This document shows positions 1 to 6,923 of a stretch of 9,742 nucleotides of DNA, one piece after another; the first letter of the stretch is position 1; each line of letters begins with the position of its first letter. The stretch is from an uncultured Bacteroidales bacterium (lineage in GTDB: Bacteria > Bacteroidota > Bacteroidia > Bacteroidales > UBA932): NCBI GenBank assembly GCA_902461985.1, contig CABQAB010000055.1, positions 1 to 9,742 on the forward strand. Direction: 5' to 3'. The translations under genes were made by a program, and so were the position numbers. The notes under the pieces were generated by a model. It was not told the DNA's origin, ran no database searches, and saw only the letters and a program-made list of their open reading frames with translations.

Positions 1-156
1 CCTTTTTTCCCGCTTTCCGGAAGAACTGCTTCCGCAATCCGAGGCCGGTGCTTCCACAGGCGCAGCGCAGAAAGCCGCCGGCAGACCTGCAAGCCAGAAA
101 AAGCATTTCAGTCTGTTTCCGGCCTGCATTCCGTCGATATTGTACATTCTGTTCAT
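1..156 (-). CDS. Possible N-terminus of a secreted protein, running off the window
   Basis: An open frame of 52 codons starts at ATG 156 and runs to the window edge without a stop. An in-frame TGA lies just upstream. Further ATGs at 147 and 129 could be the true start. From the latter the protein reads MQAGNRLKCFFWLAGLPAAF and continues CAAPVEAPAS, which has a basic n-region, a hydrophobic core and small residues suited to signal peptidase cleavage. The region after it is Ser/Lys/Arg-rich (DCGSSSSGKREKR). The frame is on the same strand as the PUL and 34-61 bp past the DUF3604 stop, a normal operon distance. No domain is visible, so the product is unknown. A short open frame in GC-rich DNA could arise by chance, so this is moderate at best. 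Confidence 0.4.
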   Translation of the reverse strand, partial: MNRMYNIDGMQAGNRLKCFFWLAGLPAAFCAAPVEAPASDCGSSSSGKREKR

Positions 157-190
157 ATTTCAGACATTATATTCATGCTGCAGAATACTC

Positions 191-1822
191 TCAGGCACGC
201 TCCACCCAGATAGGGCTTGTCCACAGCCACTGCTGGTCTTTCTGTCGCACACGGACATAGTAGTAGTCAGTGTCGCGCTCCGGCTCGTTGTCTTCCATGT
301 AATACTCGAAAGTGTAGCAGCTTTCAGGCATAGCCCTGTTGAAAAGGAGAGCCTCGCTCAACCACCCGCGCATGAAATGAGTCCTCGACCCCTGAAGCAG
401 TTCTCCGAGGGAATGGCTGAAACTGCGGCCGTTGAAAGCGGCGGTGATGTTACCGTCCAGAGGCATCTCAACTTCTAAAATCACGGCCTGGGTGGCAGCG
501 GTGGTGGTGTTCGGGTTCATGCTCGTATAGAGTTTGAGTTCGGCGGAAGTCTCCCCTGCCGAAACTATTCTCTGCACATGGGTATGGAACTCTGTCTCGC
601 CCTCCTGCGGGGAAGTGAAGGCTGCACCACGGAAACAAGGTTTCACGCTGATTATGCGGCCCTTGTCTACGGAAACCGCTCCCTCCCAAGGGATATAGGT
701 CTGCTCCCTGTTCCATCCGAATTCGAGTTTCACCTTGCAGCGCACAGTGTCTCCGGAAGGCATCACAGGAATATGAGGTCCGTTCACCCGGGCGATGAGC
801 CTGCCGTTTTTGATGACATCTATATAATCGATGCAGCTTTCGCCCTCCACGTTGAGATAGATTCTGCGTTTGTCACCGCGTATGACGTCTCCCATCAGTG
901 CATCATTCACACGGAAATCCACCTTGATTCTGTCACCGGTAGCGCAGCAGGTATGCCTGTTCTTGAGACCGTCCCAGATCTTGTCCCTGTGAAGGGAATC
1001 CGCGAGCACCCCGACACGTCCGTCGCCATAACTTCCCGGATAACCTGAATGCTGGTCCGTAGAACCTATGAAACCGAATTTATGTCCCTGCTCCAGACCA
1101 TACTGGATAGTGCCTTCCCACTGGCGCGGACCCATGTCATGAAGGTAAGGGTAGTCCCCCATATCACTCTCGGCCAGGCCGTGCCTGGAATACATCTCCA
1201 CGAACGGAGTCTGGCTGCCTTCGGTGAAGAAATCCCAGTTATAGCCTCTGTAGCCCTCCTGGTAGCCCATGTGGTGAGGTGTCACGAAGACATCCTGACC
1301 GCGGAACTTCTCTTTCCAGTTCTCGATTGAAGAACAGTTTACGAGAGGGGCGTCAAGATCTTTGTGAAGAGCCACATGGTCACCGTAAATCATGCTGTGG
1401 GCCTCGTAGCCTATGAAAGTCAGGAACTCACCTTCCCTGTTGTATTCTTTGGTCATCGCGCTGTACTTGTCGTAACCTCCCCTGCGGAGACGGCCGAAAG
1501 CATCAGTGTGATAGCCGATTACCCATTTCAGACGCGGCTCTTTGTTGAGCAGGTTGATGTCAGGCCACATTGCGTGCGGAGTCACGCTCACGAAGTCCAG
1601 CTGTCCCTTCGCCGCCTCGAAAGCATCGCGCATATCCCCGTGGCCGTAGGTGATGTTGCAGTGGTTGTGAAGGTCACCCCAATAGAGTTTGAGACCGGTG
1701 GTTGAAGGCAATACCTTCTTTGCCTCCTTTGAGCCTGGCACACATCCTTTCAGAAGGCTTCCTGAAGCCGCTATCCCAAGCAAAGACCAGCCTGAAGCCG
1801 CAATAAATTTTCTTCTGTCCAT
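191..1822 (-). CDS. DUF3604 / PHP-fold metal-dependent hydrolase, Tat-type lipoprotein, function unknown
   Basis: This 543-residue protein is recognisable as DUF3604 (PHP-like metal hydrolases). Likely metal ligands, in PHP order, are LYWGDLHNH (His52, His54), TPHA (His83), GYE (Glu140), TPHH (His183/His184), FVEMYSRHG (Glu209, His214) and STDQHSG (Asp256, His258). The ATGDRI segment (294-299) is typical of the end of the catalytic domain. Residues ~300-543 look like beta-sandwich, closing with YYVRVRQKDQQW and SPIWV, also seen in this family. The leader MDRRKFIAASG carries a twin-arginine motif, then a hydrophobic core and a non-ideal lipobox (LLKGC, Cys27), so export folded by Tat and lipidation are both plausible. 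The gene follows the sulfatase after 142 bp containing a palindromic repeat, so it may be weakly coupled to the operon or have its own promoter. I know of no established substrate; an esterase-like role on glycosaminoglycan fragments is inference only. Confidence 0.85.
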   Translation of the reverse strand: MDRRKFIAASGWSLLGIAASGSLLKGCVPGSKEAKKVLPSTTGLKLYWGDLHNHCNITYGHGDMRDAFEAAKGQLDFVSVTPHAMWPDINLLNKEPRLKWVIGYHTDAFGRLRRGGYDKYSAMTKEYNREGEFLTFIGYEAHSMIYGDHVALHKDLDAPLVNCSSIENWKEKFRGQDVFVTPHHMGYQEGYRGYNWDFFTEGSQTPFVEMYSRHGLAESDMGDYPYLHDMGPRQWEGTIQYGLEQGHKFGFIGSTDQHSGYPGSYGDGRVGVLADSLHRDKIWDGLKNRHTCCATGDRIKVDFRVNDALMGDVIRGDKRRIYLNVEGESCIDYIDVIKNGRLIARVNGPHIPVMPSGDTVRCKVKLEFGWNREQTYIPWEGAVSVDKGRIISVKPCFRGAAFTSPQEGETEFHTHVQRIVSAGETSAELKLYTSMNPNTTTAATQAVILEVEMPLDGNITAAFNGRSFSHSLGELLQGSRTHFMRGWLSEALLFNRAMPESCYTFEYYMEDNEPERDTDYYYVRVRQKDQQWLWTSPIWVERA

Positions 1823-1851
1823 ATGTATTATAAGTGTATCTGTTCTTTATA

Positions 1852-1960
1852 TCTGTCATTTCGACCAAGCGAAATATTTGTCATTTCGACCAAGCGAAGC
1901 GCGTGGAGAAATCTAAAGATTCAGTTCTTTCGACTCCCTTTGGTCGCTCAAGATGACAGA
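1852..1960. repeat. Composite imperfect inverted-repeat element between sulfatase and DUF3604 genes
   Basis: The element is bounded by perfect 8-bp inverted ends, TCTGTCAT (1852-1859) and ATGACAGA (1953-1960). Inside, the left arm (CATTTCGACCAAGCGAAGCG) and the right arm read on the other strand (GTCATCTTGAGCGACCAAAG) share blocks such as CGACCAA, and the centre has a short palindrome AATCT-AA-AGATT (1910-1921). It occupies most of the gap between the two genes. Arms of this TGTCAT...GAGAAATCT type occur, as I recall, as dispersed palindromes in many Bacteroidota genomes. No T-run follows the hairpin in the direction of transcription, so it does not look like a classic intrinsic terminator. 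A role in mRNA processing, attenuation or simple repeat mobility is possible. Confidence 0.75.
1854..1898. repeat. Two exact 20-bp direct repeats, 25-bp period
   Basis: The 20-mer TGTCATTTCGACCAAGCGAA occurs exactly at 1854-1873 and again at 1879-1898, separated by ATATT. It is the outer end of the left arm of the larger inverted repeat, so one arm end appears to have been duplicated, or a second truncated element lies against the first. Only the inner copy continues into the GCGCGTGGAGAAATCT part of the arm. Two copies are too few for a CRISPR array. Confidence 0.85.
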
Positions 1961-1964
1961 GGAC

Positions 1965-3587
1965 TTACTTTCTTCCCATATAGCGTCTGTCGCCGTGGAA
2001 AAGCACACGTTCGCGCTCGTCAGGGTCCGTGTCGCCGTACTGCCGCTGGGTTTCAAGCAGAAGTTCATGAAGAGAGACGCGCACATCCGCATAGTCAGGA
2101 CTGTCGTAGACATTGTGCATCTCCTTCGGATCGGCCTCCAGGTCGTAGAGTTCCCACTCGTCCACATCGTTGTAGAAATGAATCAGCTTGTAACGGTCGG
2201 TGCGTATGCCGTAGTGGCGCTTGACTGAATGTTCGGCCGGATACTCGTAATAGTGGTAATATACGGCATCGCGCCAGTCTTCCGGAGTTCTGCCCTCATT
2301 CTCCATAACAGGTCTGAGGGAACGTCCCTGAATGTCCTCAGGAATCTCCGCACCGGCGAAGTCAAGGAAAGTGGAAGCAAAGTCTACGTTCATGGCAAGC
2401 GCATTGCTCACGCTTGAGGCCTTTATTACAGCCGGATATCTCACCACCACAGGCATTCTCTGACATTCCTCATACATGAAGCGTTTGTCGAACCACCCGT
2501 GCTCGCCGAGGAAAAAGCCCTGGTCGGAGGTATAGACCACAATCGTATTGTCCAGCTCCCCGGTTTCCTCCAGATAGTCCAGAATCTCCCCTATGCTCTG
2601 GTCCACGGAAAGCACGGTCGCAAGGTAGTCGCGCATATACTGCTGGTACTTCCATCTCACAAGTTCCCTGCCCTTGAGCCTGCCGCTGCGGTACTCTGCA
2701 ATGCGGGGAGCATAGACGGAGTCCCATTTCGCACGCACTTCTTCAGGCATACGGAAATACACCTGTGCAAGCCGGTTCTCAGGATTGGCCTCCATCTCCT
2801 CTCTCGTGAGGAGTTTGAGGTCCCAGTCTTCGGTAAAAGTCTTCTCAAGGCTCATATCCTGCTCCGCAGCCGCCGGTCCTCGGCCGGAATAATCGTCAAA
2901 AAGATTGTCCGGCTCAGGGAAAACGATGTCATTGAAGATACCGAGATTCCGCGGGGCCGGCATCCAGTTGCGGTGAGGGGCCTTGTGGTGCATCATCAGG
3001 CAGAAAGGCCTGCTCTTGTCCCTGTTTTCGAGATAGTCTATGGTCTTGCGGGTGATTACCTCGGTGACATAGCCTTTCTCAGTGATTTCACCTCTTCCTA
3101 TTTCCTCGAACTGGGGGTCATAATAATCCCCCTGCTCCCCCTGTCCGGACAGGACGCTCCAGAAATCGAAACCCTGAGGCTCCGAAATCAGATGCCATTT
3201 GCCCACGATTGCGGTCTCGTAACCTGCCTGCTGCAGAAGTTTCGGGAAAGTCTGCTGGTCTCCGTTGAATATGCTGGCGTTGTCAGTGAAGCCGTTTTCA
3301 TGGCTGAATTTGCCTGTGAGTATGCAGGCGCGTGAAGGCCCGGAAAGAGCATTGGCAGCATAGAAGTTGTCGAACCTCATTCCCTCCCTGGCGATTCTGT
3401 CCATATTCGGAGTATGCAGAAGATTGCCGCCGTAGCATGACATGGCCTGGGTGGTATGGTCATCCGTCATTATGAAGAGAATATTCGGACGGGACGGCTT
3501 GTCTCCGCCGTTGCCGCAGGAGGCTAAGCCTGCCGCGGCAAGAGGGAGAGTCAGCAGTAAATTAGTTTTGTATGTTATTTTTTGCAT
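1965..3587 (-). CDS. S1-family sulfatase, serine-type, probable N-acetylglucosamine-6-O-sulfatase (S1_11-like)
   Basis: This 540-residue sulfatase has a lipoprotein signal (LASC, Cys24), then PNILFIMTDDH with Asp42/Asp43 as metal ligands. The maturation motif is SGPSR (82-86), so the formylglycine precursor is Ser82, not Cys. Further core residues are GKWH (129-132), HKAPH (201-205), SDQG (354-357) and the block GEHGWFDKRFMYEE (361-374), with Lys368 as the usual sulfate-contacting lysine. That block and the overall text resemble the GlcNAc-6-sulfatase group (human GNS, B. thetaiotaomicron BT4656), so removal of 6-O-sulfate from glucosamine in heparan oligosaccharides is the best prediction. 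Activation would need an anaerobic radical-SAM sulfatase-maturating enzyme, not seen in the window. It follows the lyase by 40 bp. The sulfatase call is near certain; the 6-O position is likely but comes from resemblance and context. Confidence 0.92.
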   Translation of the reverse strand: MQKITYKTNLLLTLPLAAAGLASCGNGGDKPSRPNILFIMTDDHTTQAMSCYGGNLLHTPNMDRIAREGMRFDNFYAANALSGPSRACILTGKFSHENGFTDNASIFNGDQQTFPKLLQQAGYETAIVGKWHLISEPQGFDFWSVLSGQGEQGDYYDPQFEEIGRGEITEKGYVTEVITRKTIDYLENRDKSRPFCLMMHHKAPHRNWMPAPRNLGIFNDIVFPEPDNLFDDYSGRGPAAAEQDMSLEKTFTEDWDLKLLTREEMEANPENRLAQVYFRMPEEVRAKWDSVYAPRIAEYRSGRLKGRELVRWKYQQYMRDYLATVLSVDQSIGEILDYLEETGELDNTIVVYTSDQGFFLGEHGWFDKRFMYEECQRMPVVVRYPAVIKASSVSNALAMNVDFASTFLDFAGAEIPEDIQGRSLRPVMENEGRTPEDWRDAVYYHYYEYPAEHSVKRHYGIRTDRYKLIHFYNDVDEWELYDLEADPKEMHNVYDSPDYADVRVSLHELLLETQRQYGDTDPDERERVLFHGDRRYMGRK

Positions 3588-3627
3588 TCAGTATGAGCAT
3601 TTAGTTGAATACGGTTATAGGAAAGAT

Positions 3628-5634
3628 CTAAAGCGAATATGAGAGCTTGATTTTCTTGTGTTTGCCCACTTTGACCTGGACTGCAAGTCCGTCATCAGAA
3701 TAGCCCTTGTCGATGAACTTGGCCGTCACGCTCTCTTCACCGGCCTTGTGCTTAGGATAGATGACGGTGATAAAGCGTACAGGATCGTCGGTCTCCTTTT
3801 TCTGCTTGAAGCTGGCGTCGATTCTCTGCACCTTCTTCATATAATCGCTCGACTGCCATCCTTTCTCCTTCTTCATCTGCATCTTATCCATGTCGTCGCA
3901 GAAGCACTGGAGCCAGAAATTGCTGTCACCCTCGAAGTTAGAGTGGAAGTGCATGTCCTCACGGCTGTTAGGCACATCTCCGCGAGGCATCTGATAATGG
4001 AGGTTCACCCAGCCCTTCTTCGTTCCGACTGCCTCGTCCACAATCACGAAATACTCGCCGTCCACAAAGAAGACTGAACGTCTGTGAGTGAGGTTCTTGT
4101 AGCTCGGATGTTCGGTCACGAGAATCTGGACATTGCCCTCAGGCTGCCAGAGAAGTGTCTTGGAAGGCACCTTGTCCACATCAGCATCATTGACTGTAAG
4201 AGTATTGTGGTGGGAAGTGGCGCGGAACCACTTTCTCCATTCCATAATCTCGGGGTCCTTGCCCTCATAGACATAAGAGCCTGAATCCTGGAAGAGGCAC
4301 TTGCCGTTGTACCACATCTCGAAAGTACCAAAGTCAGGCTGCGCATGCCACTCTCCCGCTGGACCGGCCTTGACGACCATCTGCAGGGCATCATCACCCC
4401 AGCCGTTACGGAAAACGAAGAATCCTGAATCAAGGAAACCTTTCGAGAGGTGGTCAGGAAGAGAACCCTGCGCTCCCTCAGTGGCGAAATAGCGTATCAC
4501 CTCGTTCTCAGGGAAGATTTTCTGCCATTTCTTGTAATTGTTCAGCATGACACGCTTGTTAGTAATCTTGGCATCGCTGAAACAAGGATTGGTGTAGTCA
4601 GGGTAGATGATGTCAGTGTAGAACATTATCATATTCTCGACAGCGTTCCAGTATGACCGGGGGAACTCGTTCGCGAAGCCGTTCAAGTCCGCAATCTGGA
4701 GAGCCTTGTAGAAAATCTCGATTGTGGCGAGGTGGTAGTGAGGGTCGAGTTCATAATGGCCGCCGTCAGGCAGGACCTGTTTCTCGACCTCGCGGTTGAG
4801 AATATCCACTCCGCTCTTTCTCCATGTCTCGGCTTCCCTGAATTCAGGGAAGAACGAACCGGCCATCAACATTCTCTGGGCCTCGAAAAGGAGATGGTTG
4901 CCCTGCTTTGAATAATTGTGGAGAATATGGTCGGCGTGCCTGTGGTAGTTCACGATAAACTCGGTGAGGAATTCCGGAGTGAACGCAGGAGAATCGATGA
5001 AAAGCTGGAACTGCATGCACTGGTCCTGAAGCCTGTGGCTCACTTCGAGAGGTCTCCATGCGTAACGCATATTCTCGGCATCTGCCTGAAGCTTCGAGTC
5101 CTTCGTAATTTCATACTCAGCCTTGTCGATTTTCACATAAGGATTCTTGCGTATCCAGTCGATATACTCCTTAGTCCATTCAACCGCATACTTCTCGTCG
5201 CCGCTGGTCCTGTAGGCAAGTCCCATAGGCACGAACCACTTGTGACGGTGGAGCTGCCAGCGGAGTTCGTTGTCCTGGACAGGCCAGTACCTCCAGTCGA
5301 TGTCGTCACCGTAAAAATATGAAGGCTGGTAACCCTTGTGGGCAAAGAACTTGTGCTCTAAGGCCTCGTCAGCCCATTTCTGCTGCTCCTTGTTGATTTT
5401 CACCTTCTTGATGTTCTGGATGTCGGGAGTGCATATTCCCTTGCGTCCCCTGTAGTAAGTAAGGAGAGCCTCGGCTGCAGCCTTGTCGTCTCCGCTAAGA
5501 TGAGCCTGCTTGACGGAAGCAAGTCCGGGATAGTCCAGATTGAGGAGGTCGAATGCCTCCGGCCTGAGTTCCTGCGCAGACGCAGAAAAGGCTATGGCCA
5601 TAGAAGCCGCAATAGTCAGCGTTATTCTTTTCAT
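3628..5634 (-). CDS. hepC: Heparinase III-type heparan sulfate lyase (PL12)
   Basis: This 668-residue lyase is predicted to cleave heparan sulfate by beta-elimination at glucosamine-uronate bonds. It has a Sec signal peptide (residues 1-20, cleavage after SASA), a heparinase II/III N-terminal alpha-barrel, and a C-terminal beta-sandwich (Hepar_II_III domain, from about residue 395). Its text closely resembles what I remember of BT4657 of Bacteroides thetaiotaomicron, including the shared blocks DNELRWQLHRHKWF, QGNHLLFEAQRM, DPHYHLA, YTNPCFSDAKIT and WQPEGN. Predicted catalytic residues are Asn246, Tyr300 and His430. Each is offset by exactly six from Asn240, Tyr294 and His424 of Pedobacter heparinase III, which supports the family call. 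It lies 4 bp after GH88 and 40 bp before the sulfatase. A signal-peptidase I leader suggests a soluble periplasmic enzyme. The fine preference for low-sulfated regions is inferred from the family. Confidence 0.94.
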   Translation of the reverse strand: MKRITLTIAASMAIAFSASAQELRPEAFDLLNLDYPGLASVKQAHLSGDDKAAAEALLTYYRGRKGICTPDIQNIKKVKINKEQQKWADEALEHKFFAHKGYQPSYFYGDDIDWRYWPVQDNELRWQLHRHKWFVPMGLAYRTSGDEKYAVEWTKEYIDWIRKNPYVKIDKAEYEITKDSKLQADAENMRYAWRPLEVSHRLQDQCMQFQLFIDSPAFTPEFLTEFIVNYHRHADHILHNYSKQGNHLLFEAQRMLMAGSFFPEFREAETWRKSGVDILNREVEKQVLPDGGHYELDPHYHLATIEIFYKALQIADLNGFANEFPRSYWNAVENMIMFYTDIIYPDYTNPCFSDAKITNKRVMLNNYKKWQKIFPENEVIRYFATEGAQGSLPDHLSKGFLDSGFFVFRNGWGDDALQMVVKAGPAGEWHAQPDFGTFEMWYNGKCLFQDSGSYVYEGKDPEIMEWRKWFRATSHHNTLTVNDADVDKVPSKTLLWQPEGNVQILVTEHPSYKNLTHRRSVFFVDGEYFVIVDEAVGTKKGWVNLHYQMPRGDVPNSREDMHFHSNFEGDSNFWLQCFCDDMDKMQMKKEKGWQSSDYMKKVQRIDASFKQKKETDDPVRFITVIYPKHKAGEESVTAKFIDKGYSDDGLAVQVKVGKHKKIKLSYSL

Positions 5635-5638
5635 GTGA

Positions 5639-6907
5639 TTACAGATTGTTATAAGTCAAACCTTTGAGTGCCATATATCTCTTGATTGCCTCAAGGAAGT
5701 AGTAGTCGGCATAGTTGAGAGGGGTGTCGATTTCAGAACCATGGTGCAGTGAACCGACTGAGTGCTTTAGGACAAATCCGCCGTTGGTGCCTCTTTCGGC
5801 CAGATAATCCGGACCGGCGAGGCTTTTCAGGATTTTCTCGGCATAGTCGAAATACCGGCTGCCGTCCTCGACGAAAGTGCTGAGTTCGAACAATGCACAG
5901 GCAGTGACTGCTGCAGCCGAAGCATCGCGAGGAGTCTTTTCAGACGCCGGAGCGTCGTAATCCCAGTAAGGTACTGCGTCCTCCGTAGTCACGCGGGACA
6001 TTATCATGTCTGCAATCGCGCATGCGAAGTCACGGTATTTTTCGTCCTTGAACTGGCGGTAGCAGGCAGTGTAGCCGTAAACGCCCCATGCCTGTCCGCG
6101 CGCCCATGCAGAGTCATCGTTCTTGCCCTGGAATGTCTGGCGGCGCTCCACAGTTCCGTCAGGATTGTAGCTCACGACATGCCAGCTGCTGTGGTCAGGC
6201 CTGAAATGGTTGGCCATCGTCTTGTCGGCGTGGAGACGCGCTATCTCAAGATAATGCTCATTCCCCGTAAGACGGTAGGCATCGAACAGCAGGTCGAGGT
6301 TCATCATATTGTCGATGATGACAGGGAAATTCCACGGCCCGAAATCCCACGAACGGATTGCACCGATACGGCTGTCGAAACGGCCACAGAGATTGTCGGC
6401 AGTCTGTACGAGTACAGCCTTTATGGTGTCCGAAGGACTGAGACGGAGAGCGTTGCCATAGCTGCATTCCATCATGAAGCCCAGATCATGGGTTTCGGTG
6501 TATTCCCTTATCGGATAAAGCAGGTTTGTGTACTCAGCAGCCATGTCGCGGAGTTCCTCGCCTCCGGTAAGTTCATAGGCATACCAGAGCGAACCAGGAA
6601 AGAATCCGCTGGTCCAGTTGTAGATGTCGCAGTTCCTGAGTTTTCCGAGATCTTCTGGATTTGGCCTTGTCCTGAGCGAATCCTTGAAAGTTTCCGCATC
6701 GACGTCCAGTTGCCATGCAAGGAAATCGAGGTCATAGTCCACCCAGAGCGAGCGCGGCATCTCCCCGCTTCCCTCAAGATTCTCCGCTGTCAGCAGAAGC
6801 TGGTCAACAGACGTATCTATAGCGTTCTTGAGCCATTCTGTTTCATTACGGCCGCTGCAGGCCATCAGAAGTGCCGCCGCGCCAAGAGTCAAAAGTGTTT
6901 TTTTCAT
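5639..6907 (-). CDS. GH88 unsaturated glucuronyl hydrolase, predicted periplasmic lipoprotein
   Basis: This 422-residue enzyme is predicted to remove the 4,5-unsaturated uronic acid that a polysaccharide lyase leaves at the non-reducing end of oligosaccharides, acting by hydration of the double bond. The N-terminus is a lipoprotein signal (LLMAC, Cys17). The (alpha/alpha)6-barrel motifs of family GH88 are present: NWTSGFFPGSLWYAYELTG (97-115), HDLGFM with Asp141, IIDNMMNLD with Asp199, WARGQAWGVYGY (268-279) and PRDASAAAV (326-334). By alignment with the Bacillus GL1 enzyme, Asp141 and Asp199 should be the catalytic pair (Asp88 and Asp149 there). It sits 4 bp upstream of the heparinase gene, as expected for an enzyme that consumes lyase products. 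Family assignment is strong. Preference for heparan-type disaccharides is inferred from context; chondroitin-type activity cannot be excluded. Confidence 0.94.
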   Translation of the reverse strand: MKKTLLTLGAAALLMACSGRNETEWLKNAIDTSVDQLLLTAENLEGSGEMPRSLWVDYDLDFLAWQLDVDAETFKDSLRTRPNPEDLGKLRNCDIYNWTSGFFPGSLWYAYELTGGEELRDMAAEYTNLLYPIREYTETHDLGFMMECSYGNALRLSPSDTIKAVLVQTADNLCGRFDSRIGAIRSWDFGPWNFPVIIDNMMNLDLLFDAYRLTGNEHYLEIARLHADKTMANHFRPDHSSWHVVSYNPDGTVERRQTFQGKNDDSAWARGQAWGVYGYTACYRQFKDEKYRDFACAIADMIMSRVTTEDAVPYWDYDAPASEKTPRDASAAAVTACALFELSTFVEDGSRYFDYAEKILKSLAGPDYLAERGTNGGFVLKHSVGSLHHGSEIDTPLNYADYYFLEAIKRYMALKGLTYNNL

Positions 6908-6923
6908 ATATCATTGATTATTG

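Noticed and set aside
1854..1898. Mini CRISPR array
   Set aside because: There are only two repeat copies with a 5-bp spacer and no neighbouring cas genes. The repeat is part of a larger inverted element.
1852..1960. Rho-independent terminator after the sulfatase gene
   Set aside because: The region can pair, but the pairing is long and imperfect, and no run of T follows it on the transcribed strand.
1823..1964. Bacteroides-type promoter (TAnnTTTG with upstream TTTG) before DUF3604
   Set aside because: The nearest match on the minus strand is TAGATTTC inside the repeat, with the wrong last base and no TTTG at the right distance, so it is not supportable.
2499..3335. Long plus-strand open frame (278 codons) opposite the sulfatase gene
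   Set aside because: It lies wholly antisense to a well-supported sulfatase, shows no recognisable domain, and has a composition expected of a complementary-strand shadow in GC-rich coding DNA.
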